NCBI GenBank assembly: GCA_947632565.1 | Contig: CANRPT010000012.1 | Location: 1-34,928, forward strand | Direction: 5' to 3' | DNA from: an uncultured Bacilli bacterium | GTDB taxonomy: Bacteria; Bacillota_I; Bacilli_A; RF39; UBA660 | Length of the DNA: 34,928 nt | Part shown: positions 16,509-24,700 of the stretch, piece by piece | Numbering within the stretch: position 1 is the stretch's first letter | Layout of the letters: every line of letters begins with the position of its first letter | Translations under genes and position numbers: made by a program | Notes under the pieces: model-generated | Told to the model about the DNA's origin: nothing | The model's database searches: none | What the model saw: the letters and a program-made list of their open reading frames with translations, nothing else

Positions 16509-17381
16509 TCATTCAACAAAGCCATATTTTTTTAATGCTTCAAGTGTTTTGGGACCAATACAACCATCAATATTATCATCATAATTTCCTTCTATTTTGG
16601 CTCTTTTTTGAAATTCTATAGTCCATTTTTTTAAATATGGTCCAAAATAATTACCATCAAGTACTTCATGAGCTCTTTCTTTAGCATCACTCCCACTATA
16701 GAAGTAACCATAAAAATATTCTGCAAAAAAATAACATATTTTTCCAATATTCTCGTGGTAATTTCCTAATTGGAAATAACCATTTGATCCAAAGAAACTC
16801 GCTTTATCATCGATTATTGGAATTTTTTTAAACGAAATATCGCCATCAGAAACAACTTTTGTAAAATCACTATCAATATAAAATATCTCTTCTGGTTTCA
16901 TACAATAACCATTTGAAACCCACTTACCATTTGAATTTTGAATTAATTTATTTCCACTACCTCTATCAGCATTACCGCAAATCATATGTAAGTGATTAGC
17001 CGTAGTTCCATCTGTTCCTTCCATACAAATTGGATTTCCAGCTTTTATTATATCTCCTACTTTTAACTTAGATACATAAATATCATTATCGTTGAAATGT
17101 GCTAGAGAAATAAATACTTTCATAATACCACTTGGGGTTTGAACTTGTTCTACTGTTTCTAACCAAATAGTATTTGTATAACCTTTCCCAATTCCAAAGA
17201 TAGAAGTTACCTTCATATCAACTGTAGCATAATAAGTATCTCTTCCACCATTTTCACCTGCCACATCAATAGGATAATCAGCATAATCGGTGGAATGATA
17301 CCAATGATATAAATGAGAAGTATTTCCTTTCCAATTTTGCGTTACTCTTAATGTATTCATACCAAATCTAAAATATTTCAT
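16509..17381 (-). CDS. Phage endolysin-like M23 peptidase with C-terminal peptidoglycan-binding-like region
   Basis: 290 residues; AGGTGATGAAAAG before the ATG. Residues about 25-175 match an M23/LytM-type zinc peptidase: an HxxxD-like region (H29...D39 in YPIDVAG), LAHFND with His95, and the H-x-H pair NHLHM (130-132). Such enzymes cut peptide crosslinks of the cell wall. The C-terminal part (about 205-290; YLKKWTIEFQKRAKIEGNYD, DGCIGPKTLEALKKYG) resembles peptidoglycan-binding modules that end in GPKTxxALK. No signal peptide is present, as expected for an enzyme released through a holin. It sits 33 bases behind the holin gene, the normal phage lysis-cassette order. It ends in TGA, which supports the standard code. 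A cut-down domain or altered first zinc motif cannot be excluded by eye. Confidence 0.85.
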   Translation of the reverse strand: MKYFRFGMNTLRVTQNWKGNTSHLYHWYHSTDYADYPIDVAGENGGRDTYYATVDMKVTSIFGIGKGYTNTIWLETVEQVQTPSGIMKVFISLAHFNDNDIYVSKLKVGDIIKAGNPICMEGTDGTTANHLHMICGNADRGSGNKLIQNSNGKWVSNGYCMKPEEIFYIDSDFTKVVSDGDISFKKIPIIDDKASFFGSNGYFQLGNYHENIGKICYFFAEYFYGYFYSGSDAKERAHEVLDGNYFGPYLKKWTIEFQKRAKIEGNYDDNIDGCIGPKTLEALKKYGFVE

Positions 17382-17414
17382 CTTTTCATCACCTCGTAAT
17401 TTGCATTAATTTAT

Positions 17415-17780
17415 TTATATGATTTCACTATCTTTTTTTATTTTTTCAAAATGCTTTGAAAAGGGTAACTTAACCCCTAATTCTCCAAGATTCTCATAAA
17501 CAGAAATTCCCTCAGTAGTCATACAAACTATGGCAGTACCAACTAAAAATAATTGTACTCCAACAAAATAATCAACAACAAATCCTAAAATTAAAGCTAT
17601 TAGCCATGATATTTTTTTTAAATATCCATCTCTACTAATAGATGAATTTATTTTTTTGTTTTTAAAAGCCTTTAAATATCCCGTTAAAACATCTGTAAAT
17701 ATAAATATTCCACACAAAATAAATAAAGTTTTTGGCTCATTAATTTCGAGAACTTGTTCTACAAAACTTTCTACATCCAT
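17415..17780 (-). CDS. Holin of the TcdE/phage_holin_4 (toxin secretion/phage lysis) family
   Basis: 121 residues; GAGGAGAGATAATA before the ATG. The family pattern is clear: TLFILCGIFIFTDVLTGYLKAFKNKK (about 18-43, with Asp30 and Gly34), SSxSRDGYLKKISW (46-59), hydrophobic segments at about 60-88, and the conserved tail EGISVYENLGELGVKLP (90-106). Members include phage holins and TcdE, which helps release the C. difficile toxins. It would form pores that let the endolysin, and perhaps the signal-less RHS protein, leave the cell. It begins the lysis pair with the M23 peptidase, downstream of two XRE regulators and of a 56-bp repeat with a mini-ORF. Confidence 0.9.
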   Translation of the reverse strand: MDVESFVEQVLEINEPKTLFILCGIFIFTDVLTGYLKAFKNKKINSSISRDGYLKKISWLIALILGFVVDYFVGVQLFLVGTAIVCMTTEGISVYENLGELGVKLPFSKHFEKIKKDSEII

Positions 17781-17912
17781 TATTATCTCTCCTCATAAAA
17801 TTTATTTAATTATTGTTATATTAATTTTATACTCTTCACATTGAAAAACTTATTTTCCATTAAATTACATTTATGTATATCATCCCCTCGTAACAAAATA
17901 TCAAAAAAACAT

Positions 17913-17927
17913 TTTTGAAATTCAAAA
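17913..17927. promoter_or_regulatory. 15-bp palindrome in the leader region of the holin gene
   Basis: TTTTGAA-A-TTCAAAA is a perfect dyad about 130 bases before the holin start. It lies in the 258-base spacer 17781-18038, which otherwise holds the 56-bp repeat copy (17967-18022) and AT-rich DNA. A repressor operator is possible, but such dyads also arise by chance at this base composition. Confidence 0.3.
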
Positions 17928-17966
17928 TTGCAAAAAAATAATCACTCGTTAACAAATATTTATTTT

Positions 17967-18022
17967 TTACAACTTAACAATAACAAATACTGATCATCAT
18001 ACACACCACCTATCTAGCTAGT
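17967..18022 (-). repeat. 56-bp direct repeat, copy 1 (holin leader)
   Basis: Differs at one base from 18804-18859 (c versus t near the left end). It contains an 8-codon ORF with a ribosome site and CTAGCTAG-type dyads just upstream of it. The two copies lie on either side of the regulator gene 18039-18758, consistent with tandem duplication of a regulator-plus-leader unit. Confidence 0.9.
17974..18000 (-). CDS. Mini-ORF, 8 codons (MMISICYC), copy 1
   Basis: Reads ATG ATG ATC AGT ATT TGT TAT TGT TAA, with AGGTGG 5-6 bases before the first ATG (plus-strand ACCACCT, 18006-18012). It is identical in sequence to copy 2 at 18811-18837. Both copies keep ribosome site, start and stop, and each is followed by a longer gene on the same strand (here the holin). 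It may be a leader peptide for attenuation or a very short signalling peptide. Coding function is unproven, as identity may only reflect recent duplication. Confidence 0.4.
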   Translation of the reverse strand: MMISICYC

Positions 18023-18038
18023 TAATTAGCTAAATTTA

Positions 18039-18758
18039 CTATTCCAAATAATCTAATAAATTTTTATCTTTAGGAAAAAGTTCATTCAACGCCAAAGGTA
18101 TCTGTATTATTTTCTTTTCTAATTTTTGGTTAATATATTTTATTAAAAGACACATTTGTTTGTTTAATAAGTTAAAAACAGAAAAATTATTATTCTTAGA
18201 TATGTATATATGGACTGATTTAAACATATCTTCCATAGAAAAATTTAAATTATGATTGGAATTATCATTTAATAAAAGATACCCCGTTTTATATATATCA
18301 TCATCTTCAATTTTTAAAGAATATTCATATGAATAAACAATTTCATTACTATCATTATTTACAAGATATTGAACAGAATTAATACTAATAAATTGCTTTT
18401 CATCAGAAGTAATTACTAATCCATTAATAGAATAATTAGAATCCAAACTTCTAATTAAATCAATATAGCAATTATCATAATAATTATTTAAAAATAATAA
18501 TAGAATCTCATTAATTTTTTTAGGATCATCTGCAGAGATATTTGATTTGGCTTTTTCTCCCCTCAGCAATTCTGTAGTAGTAACATTTAGCACTTCGCTT
18601 AAATCATTTAATAATGAAATATCTGGACTGCATACTCCTCTTTCCCATTTTGATACTGTTTTATCAAGTACACCCATTTTTTCACCTAACTGCATTTGAG
18701 TTAAATTTCTTTCCTTTCTTAGATTAGCAATAAATTTTCCTACCTTTTTTTGATCCAT
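18039..18758 (-). CDS. XRE-family regulator, cytoplasmic paralogue B
   Basis: 239 residues from the ATG at 18758, 8 bases after GGAGGTG; a TTG three bases earlier is possible but less well spaced. The N-terminal XRE helix-turn-helix (about 5-64; LTQMQLGEKMGVLDKTVSKW) is nearly identical to the one of the neighbour at 18894-19616. The C-terminal part (about 75-235) shares with that neighbour and with the membrane-anchored regulator at 6185-6973 the landmarks INGxxI, INSVxxL, YSYEYSLxIxDxxIYKxGxLLLxD and IPLALNE. No membrane helix. Probably it controls the holin/endolysin genes downstream, or itself. Its leader has the mini-ORF (18811-18837) and an IR, TAAGAAATG/CATTTCTTA (18778-18806). Confidence 0.8.
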   Translation of the reverse strand: MDQKKVGKFIANLRKERNLTQMQLGEKMGVLDKTVSKWERGVCSPDISLLNDLSEVLNVTTTELLRGEKAKSNISADDPKKINEILLLFLNNYYDNCYIDLIRSLDSNYSINGLVITSDEKQFISINSVQYLVNNDSNEIVYSYEYSLKIEDDDIYKTGYLLLNDNSNHNLNFSMEDMFKSVHIYISKNNNFSVFNLLNKQMCLLIKYINQKLEKKIIQIPLALNELFPKDKNLLDYLE

Positions 18759-18777
18759 CAATGGAACACCTCCAACC

Positions 18778-18806
18778 TAAGAAATGGTTAGTACATTCAT
18801 TTCTTA
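18778..18806 (-). promoter_or_regulatory. Inverted repeat between mini-ORF and regulator B
   Basis: Arms TAAGAAATG and CATTTCTTA (9 bp, 11-base loop) lie between the mini-ORF stop and the GGAGGTG ribosome site of regulator B. There is no U-run. Either an operator or an RNA hairpin linked to translation of the mini-ORF. Confidence 0.45.
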
Positions 18807-18859
18807 CAATTTAACAATAACAAATACTGATCATCATACACACCACCTATCTAGCTAGT
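18804..18859 (-). repeat. 56-bp direct repeat, copy 2 (regulator B leader)
   Basis: Second copy of the repeat at 17967-18022. Upstream of it (18850-18880) a further dyad, CTAGCTA...TAGCTAG, surrounds GTCAGCTGAC, so the ribosome site of the mini-ORF could be masked by structure. Confidence 0.9.
18811..18837 (-). CDS. Mini-ORF, 8 codons (MMISICYC), copy 2
   Basis: Identical in sequence to 17974-18000, with the same AGGTGG ribosome site. It ends 52 bases before the start of regulator B, with the hairpin 18778-18806 in between, an arrangement like the leader peptides of attenuation-controlled genes. Two of eight residues are Cys. Unproven as a translated product. Confidence 0.4.
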   Translation of the reverse strand: MMISICYC

Positions 18860-18893
18860 CAGCTGACCAATTTAGCTAGTTAATAAATTAAAA

Positions 18894-19616
18894 TTATTCT
18901 TTATTATTAAATGAAATGTCATTATTAAATAAAATCTCATTCAACAGCAAAGGAATTTTTATCTTTTTCCTTTTTGAATCTTGATTAACATATTTTATTA
19001 TGAGGCACATATCTTCTTTTGAAAAATTAGAAATTAAATTATTCTGATTTTTAGAAACATACAAATTAATCGATGAAAATACATCATTAACAGAAACACA
19101 TATTTTTGAGTTACAATTATTACATAATAAAATATTTCCAATCTTATATATTTCATTATCCTGTATATTCAAAGAATATTCATATGAATAAACAGTTTCC
19201 TGATTTATACTAAAATTAGAAATATTTTTTACAGAATTAATATTAATAAATTCTTTTTCTCTCGAACGAATAAACAAACCATTAATATAATAATTACAAT
19301 CTAAACTTTCAATTATATTGATATGACAATTATCATAACAATTATTTAAAAATAATAATAAAGCTTTATTAATCCTTTCTGGCTCTTTTGTATAAATACT
19401 AGTTTTTTCTCGTTCGCCATTCAGTAATTCTGTAGTAGTAACATTTAACATTTTACTTAAATCATTTAATAATGAAATATCTGGACTGCATACTCCTCTT
19501 TCCCATTTTGATACTGTTTTATCAAGTACCCCTAGTTTTTCACTTAACTGCATTTGAGTTAAACTTCTTTCCTTTCTTAGATTAGCAATAAATTTTCCTA
19601 CCTTTTTTTGATTCAT
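18894..19616 (-). CDS. XRE-family regulator, cytoplasmic paralogue A
   Basis: 240 residues from the ATG at 19616, chosen over a start at 19658 because AGGGGGTG lies 10 bases upstream and the longer frame would run through a hairpin. N-terminal XRE helix-turn-helix (about 5-64; LTQMQLSEKLGVLDKTVSKW, CSPDISLLNDLSKMLNVTTTELL) almost the same as regulator B. The C-terminal domain is related but more diverged (YYINGLFI, INSVKNI, YSYEYSLNIQDNEIYKIGNILL, IPLLLNE). First gene of the run leading to holin and toxin. It and regulator B are tandem duplicates that have diverged mainly outside the DNA-binding part, so they may recognise the same operator but different signals. Confidence 0.8.
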   Translation of the reverse strand: MNQKKVGKFIANLRKERSLTQMQLSEKLGVLDKTVSKWERGVCSPDISLLNDLSKMLNVTTTELLNGEREKTSIYTKEPERINKALLLFLNNCYDNCHINIIESLDCNYYINGLFIRSREKEFININSVKNISNFSINQETVYSYEYSLNIQDNEIYKIGNILLCNNCNSKICVSVNDVFSSINLYVSKNQNNLISNFSKEDMCLIIKYVNQDSKRKKIKIPLLLNEILFNNDISFNNKE

Positions 19617-19632
19617 TCCTGAAACACCCCCT

Positions 19633-19663
19633 AAAAAAAATATGTGATTATTATTCACATATT
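19633..19663 (-). terminator. Terminator-like hairpin just before the ribosome site of regulator A
   Basis: Minus strand: AATATGTGA (from 19663), 7-base loop, TCACATATT (to 19639), then eight T residues (19640-19633), then AGGGGGTG and the ATG. A hairpin plus U-run between promoter and start codon suggests transcription attenuation, or autorepression at the dyad. Further upstream a perfect 10-bp dyad, GTAATATTTT-caa-AAAATATTAC, lies at 19748-19770. The rest of 19664-19828 shows no gene. Confidence 0.55.
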
Positions 19664-19828
19664 AGGAAACATTTATAGTAATCTTTACCACATTTTTTTT
19701 CTTCTTTTAAAAATACATATTAAATTGTTATTTTTTCCTTATAAAATGTAATATTTTCAAAAAATATTACTAAAAAAACACCAATAACATTGCAAAAATA
19801 CAATAATTATTCCTTTTTTTGATTTCAA

Positions 19829-19918
19829 TTAATATGTAGGTGTTCCATATCCAAAAATAACTGAATTAGCTATATCATATTCTTTTTGTCTAACTCCATC
19901 ATCAGTAGAATTTCCTTC
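19829..19918 (-). pseudogene. 3' fragment of an unidentified gene abutting the broken ParB gene
   Basis: In the -1 or +1 frame relative to parB, a protein-like stretch (GNSTDDGVRQKEYDIANSV, then IFGYGTPTY and TAA at 19829-19831) begins where the ParB similarity ends. It has no start of its own. I do not recognise the family. It looks like the last 30 codons of another gene joined to parB by deletion or recombination. Confidence 0.4.
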
Positions 19919-20180
19919 TATGCCCAGACACCATCTCATATTTTCCATTTGGCTTTGGTCTAACTAATGCTGGTACCAATACCCCATTTTCAATAATACT
20001 ATCCCGCATATTATACATATCTTCATTTTCAACAACTTTGAATGGATGATCTGGGAAGTCATCAATATCACTCAGTTTAATATCAATAACTTTCTCCAAG
20101 CTATTTTGCTTTCGCTCCTCCTCTGTCAAAAAAAGATCATCTAACTTGGGTAATTGCATCTTTGGAGTATTTTTTTGCAC
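19902..20180 (-). pseudogene. parB: Truncated ParB-family partition gene (N-terminal 92 codons)
   Basis: Starts inside the end of the ParA gene (44-base overlap in another frame; the internal ATG at codon 8 is an alternative start). Residues about 28-92 match the ICE/Tn1549-type ParB N terminus: IKLSDIDDFPDHPFKVVENEDM, then ENGVLVPALVRPKPNGKYEMVSGHRR. It stops three codons after the GHRR motif, whereas ParB proteins of this type run for roughly 250-300 residues or more and need the following helix-turn-helix for DNA binding. So the gene is broken and probably inactive in partition. The break marks a recombination junction with unrelated sequence downstream. Confidence 0.75.
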
Positions 20181-20961
20181 TATCTAACACCTCCTTCGAT
20201 AAAGAAAAATAAGCTTCTGCAACTTTATTATTCTTATCATAAAGAAAAATACTATTTCCTGATGAAGTAGATTCAGCCGTTTTAATGGCAATAGGAATTT
20301 GAGTATTAAATAATTTTAAAACACTACCATAATTATTTCTAATCTGTTCTTCAATCTCCTTAGCTAAGTTTGTTCTCTTATCTACTAAAGTTAACAAAGC
20401 TCCATCAATTTTTAATTCAGGATTTATCTGCCTTTTTATTTTATTAACTATTTTTAATAACTCTGTCATTCCTTTTGTAGCAAAATATTGACTTTGAACA
20501 GGAATAATTACACTATTAGCACAAGCTAAAGCATTTATAGTAAGCATACTCAAACTTGGCTGACAGTCTAATAAAATATAATCATAATTTCTTTTTATAC
20601 TTTCCAGACAATTTTTAATACAATATTCTCTACTCATCGCATAAGATAAAGTTGTTTCTAATGCAGCTAAATCCAAATCTGATGGTAGTAAATCCACATT
20701 TTCTTTATGATGTAATATAGCTTCTTTTGTTTGAATCGGTGAATCATTAATAAACTGTTTCATTAAATCTGTTAAGGTAAGTTTCAATTCATCTTGATTA
20801 TACCACCCTAAATAAGTTGTTAGATTACTTTGAGGGTCAATGTCCACAAGTAATACTCTTTTTCCCTGCTTCGCTAGAGCAACTCCTAAATTAAAAGTTG
20901 TTGTAGTTTTTCCTACTCCACCTTTTTGATTTGCGATAGCAATTATCTTACATTCCTTCAT
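20137..20961 (-). CDS. parA: ParA/Soj-family partition ATPase (ICE-type)
   Basis: 274 residues from the ATG at 20961, preceded by AAAGGAG. Deviant Walker [10 protein letters not shown] with its preceding IAIANQ (residues about 7-21), [11 protein letters not shown] (about 41-51), [19 protein letters not shown] and [19 protein letters not shown] are all typical for plasmid/ICE ParA proteins. These ATPases move or position DNA with their ParB partner, or act in ICE maintenance. The reading frame is whole, but the partner gene downstream is truncated, so the protein is likely a remnant of a former conjugative element. Its leader contains a strong terminator hairpin (20984-21014). Confidence 0.85.
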   Translation of the reverse strand: MKECKIIAIANQKGGVGKTTTTFNLGVALAKQGKRVLLVDIDPQSNLTTYLGWYNQDELKLTLTDLMKQFINDSPIQTKEAILHHKENVDLLPSDLDLAALETTLSYAMSREYCIKNCLESIKRNYDYILLDCQPSLSMLTINALACANSVIIPVQSQYFATKGMTELLKIVNKIKRQINPELKIDGALLTLVDKRTNLAKEIEEQIRNNYGSVLKLFNTQIPIAIKTAESTSSGNSIFLYDKNNKVAEAYFSLSKEVLDSAKKYSKDAITQVR

Positions 20962-20983
20962 TTTTCTCATCTCCTTTCTACTT

Positions 20984-21014
20984 AAAAAAGCCACCTTAAA
21001 TAATTAAGATGGCT
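20984..21014 (-). terminator. Intrinsic terminator in the leader of parA
   Basis: Minus strand: AGCCATCTTAA, 4-base loop, TTAAGGTGGCT (11 pairs, one G-U), then TTTTTT at 20989-20984. It lies only 23 bases before the parA start, with no promoter in between, so it either attenuates parA or ends a transcript from upstream. The spacer 21015-21179 holds two copies of AATAAGGATTTT and no gene. Confidence 0.65.
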
Positions 21015-21179
21015 AAGTATATTTATAATAATAGAATTCTAGGACACGAATAAAAAACGACTCACGGCCACAAATTCCATTTTTCATTTTTGTTTTATTT
21101 AGTGTTAAATAAGGATTTTTATGATGATAAATTAATATTAAATAACCTTATTTAATAAGGATTTTAATAAATTTCTATA

Positions 21180-21446
21180 CTAACTAACAAAATAGCAGAC
21201 ATGATTATTTGGAAATAATTCTTTCAATTCGGAATAAAGTTGTCCTGCTAAAGTTTTATTATGTGCTAATACTAAAGTAGGTTTATTAACTTGTTGAATC
21301 ACATTCGCAATGGTAAAAGTTTTCCCGGTTCCTGTTGCTCCTAGTAAAACTTGATACTTTTTACCATCATGAATACCATTTACTAATTTTTCGATTGCTT
21401 GAGGTTGATTCCCAGATGGTTGATATTTAGATATTAACTGAAACAT
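21180..21446 (-). pseudogene. uvrB: UvrB N-terminal fragment (88 codons)
   Basis: Begins at the ATG at 21446, preceded by AGAGGAGGAATTCT. The protein matches the start of UvrB, the DNA-damage recognition helicase of excision repair: [20 protein letters not shown], Walker A GATGTGKT (36-43), [25 protein letters not shown]. UvrB is normally about 650-670 residues; here homology ends at YFVS, where intact UvrB continues YYDYYQPEAYV, and a TAG follows. Everything from the beta-hairpin motif on is missing, so the fragment is non-functional. It keeps its promoter (21484-21512). It is most likely a leftover 5' end split from, or duplicated from, the true gene by integration or recombination at this site. 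Confidence 0.85.
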
Positions 21447-21483
21447 AGAATTCCTCCTCTTAAAGTCACGATTTCGATAATAT

Positions 21484-21512
21484 ATTTTAGCATTATTTCC
21501 AAAAGAAAACAA
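21484..21512 (-). promoter_or_regulatory. Promoter of the uvrB fragment
   Basis: Minus strand TTGTTT (21507-21512), 17 bp, TAAAAT (21484-21489), about 38 bases before the ATG. Its survival shows that the broken gene carried its native upstream region. Confidence 0.5.
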
Positions 21513-21571
21513 GAAATCGAATTATGGATAAGATCTCTTGTTAGTAATATAGGCTGAAAACAAAATAGTTT

Positions 21572-21796
21572 TTATATTTTCTGATAAATAACAGGAATGG
21601 GAAGAAGACATTCATCTTGAGTATTGTCTAGATTTAATTTTTCGTATGCAAAGATTTCATGATTTTCATCCATCGTAAGATAACCTAATTTAACATATTG
21701 ATTTTCTGACACTTTGGCTGGAAAATACCAATTATCTAATAGTGGTGCAAGAAAACTAATAAAAATTTCATTTCTTCTAAATCTATCTTTTAACAT
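21572..21796 (-). CDS. Small protein of unknown function overlapping the end of the 1090-residue gene
   Basis: 74 residues, beginning 14 bases before the end of the upstream gene in another frame. No strong ribosome site is visible, so translation would depend on coupling. The composition looks protein-like (FISFLAPLLDNWYFPAKVSE, then a Glu/Asp-rich half and a hydrophobic end). I recognise no family. It may be a separate small partner of the 1090-residue protein, or that protein's original C terminus displaced by a frameshift. Confidence 0.5.
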   Translation of the reverse strand: MLKDRFRRNEIFISFLAPLLDNWYFPAKVSENQYVKLGYLTMDENHEIFAYEKLNLDNTQDECLLPIPVIYQKI

Positions 21797-24700
21797 GCGG
21801 TACTAATTTGAAAACCTTTGCACCTTCATCTATTATTTGTGACTGTAGAGTTTCTACCACTTGTTCCAAACTAAATTGTTGTTGATTCATTACATATTGA
21901 TTTATAGTTGTTTTTGCAGCTTCAAACTCAACCTTTGCTTTTTCATCAAAATCTAATATAGAGCTACTTGTAATTTGTTGTCCATCAAAAACGATATACC
22001 AATTATCACCTGTAAAAATTGTTGCGTTTTCTGGTATCTCAACAGAATGATAGCAGCTATCAGATAAATATGATTTAACACCATTTATTTTATTTAATTT
22101 GTTAATTATAGATAAATCGTGAGAAGTAGTAACAATAATTTGATTTCTTCTTCTTTCATAAATAGCAGAAACATCTTTAAACTTTATATCTCTAGGTTCT
22201 AATATTCCTTGTTTAGCAGAAGCCATACAAATTAGTGGATAACTGCCATAATCTGTTTCAAAATAGTCCTCATCTCTTGCTTCGCTTAAATTATCTGTAT
22301 TGCTAACAAACTCTCGCCAATCATCACTTTCATTATCCATTGGATCATCTCCAATTTTTTTAGTAACATTATTAGATACATTTGAATTAGTATATTGCAG
22401 AGAATAACTTTTTGTTACAAAAACAAAATCAATTTTATTTTTTTCATCATGATTTTTGTGTGATGTAGTAACAATATCTTCACAAGCCTTTTGAAAAATC
22501 TTTATAATATCTTCTCTTTCATTCACATAAGTACCATTATAATGGTTTCCACATTCATCATAAATAGTTCTTAATTGATTTATGAATACACAGTTACCAT
22601 TTCTAAAACCAGAACCCCTACCAACAAAATTACCAAATAAATCAGTTATTTTAATAACAAATCCATTTTTATCCAAAGCACAATAATGTAAAAAGTCATT
22701 GTCATTACCATTAATTCTAAAGCAAGCATCTGTGTTAATCCCTGCCAGTAAAAGAGTATCATCTTGTGAATCATAAATAGAGTATTTATAATTATCTGTT
22801 TGTCCATTTACATAAGGCACTGTTGATTTGCTTCGCTTTGTCATTTGACAAACTAATTCTTCAGCCATTGATATTATTATGTTAGCTTCTTCGTCTGTAT
22901 AATCCCTAAACTTATATAGTTTTTCAATAACTTCTTTACCAAGAATTGCAACTGCCTGTGCATCTGCACATTTACTCATTTCATTCACTAAAACTAATTC
23001 TTGAAAATTTGATAAATCAAAGTTAAAATCGTGTGATAATTCAGTAATATCCTTCATATTATCAATAAGTTCTATAATAGTTTCGATTTCCATAATAAAG
23101 TTAGTATCTTCACCATCCATAAATAATAATAGCCAAAATAATGCATTGCTGGATACTACTTTGATAATATTCTGGAATGATTCATCATCTAATAAACTAG
23201 CTTCTACAAAACCAGCACCATCAGTACAAATTCTTAAAAAATCTTGAAAATTAAATTCAGAGAAAGTGTATTGTTCATTAAATTTAAAATACTCATCTGT
23301 AAATGGTAATTCTTTCGTTAGTTCATCAACTAAATGAGAGTCAACTTTATCATCAATTTCCATTGTTTTGATTTTTAACATAATATCTTTTTTTATTTTT
23401 TCAAATATTCTTTCTTTTTTTCGGTATTCATTATATGCCTTTAAATCATCATCATGAAAACTAATACCTGTATAAATATATTTTCGTTTATTACCATCAT
23501 AAGCAATAATATCTCTATAATTAGTTAATTCAACACCATTATATTCTATATAGCCACTATTTAGTCTATGAACTAATTTAATGGCTTTTTCATATCTTTG
23601 ATAATCTTCGTATTTATTTGGACTGTCAATAATATTTTCAAATTTTGAGTTGTTATATATGACAAAATATTGAATCATTTTTTGAATAGTCTCACTTTCA
23701 AGCATTTTACTATAATTGTTTACAATATTTGTTAAAAAATTGCATATTTCTTGATTACCATCTAGTAACAATTTTTTAAACCTATCTTTTTTCTTGCATT
23801 GAATTAATTTCTTATAAACAAATGGTTGATCTAACCTTAAAGTAAAATAAGGTTTTACACAATCATAATACTCCTCTAATTCATTCTTTTTATAGTTTTC
23901 TTTACTTTTAGATACATACAATGCAGCCATTTCTGCAATTACATCTTGATAAGGTATCACTTTTTCTAATTTGTTTGGTGTATCACTATGATATAAATTA
24001 AAATATTCTTTCATGGCTAAACATAAGGTATCATATTTTTCTTCTAAAGTTTCTTTTAATTTCTTCCAAAATTTCAAACTTGTTATAGCGCTATCAAAAT
24101 CATTATAATTTCTTAACTGTGTACATATTTTTCCGAATATATTTTCAAAATAATCTATATTATCATTTCTGTATTCTTTCCATGCTTCTTCAGCTTCCAT
24201 TTGAAAAACAGAGGCAAAAGAACTTACTAATGGGAAAGAGTTTAAAGCAGTATGATAGATTTTTGTAAATCTCGAAATATATTTTTCATTATCACTTCCA
24301 AATCCAAAAGTTTGATCCCATTTAAAACAATAGTTCATAACATCTTCATCTAATAAATAATCTATAGTTCTACTTTTAATATATTCCTTAGTATATGGGT
24401 AACCATTTAATAATAAATATTTAAAAATAGATGGATGATGTTTTATTGTTTCACTAGCATATTTTATATTTTCTTTATCTACTTTTATTGATTCTAAAAC
24501 TATTTCTAAATTTTTTGTTAAAAATTCACAACTAGAATCAGTCAAAATGTAACCATTTTGTAATGCTTCAGTAATAAGATTATTGATTTGTTTATCATCA
24601 AAAGCATCCCAATTTATAAAATTTGCAGAAAAACTATCGTATTTAATAGAATTATATGCTATCTCATAATTGCTTTTTAAATAACTTGGACTTATATTAT

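Noticed and set aside
9212-17780. Complete prophage or contractile tail-like particle
   Set aside because: Only holin, endolysin and a single collar protein are phage-like; no tube, sheath, baseplate hub, tape measure, portal or terminase gene is present.
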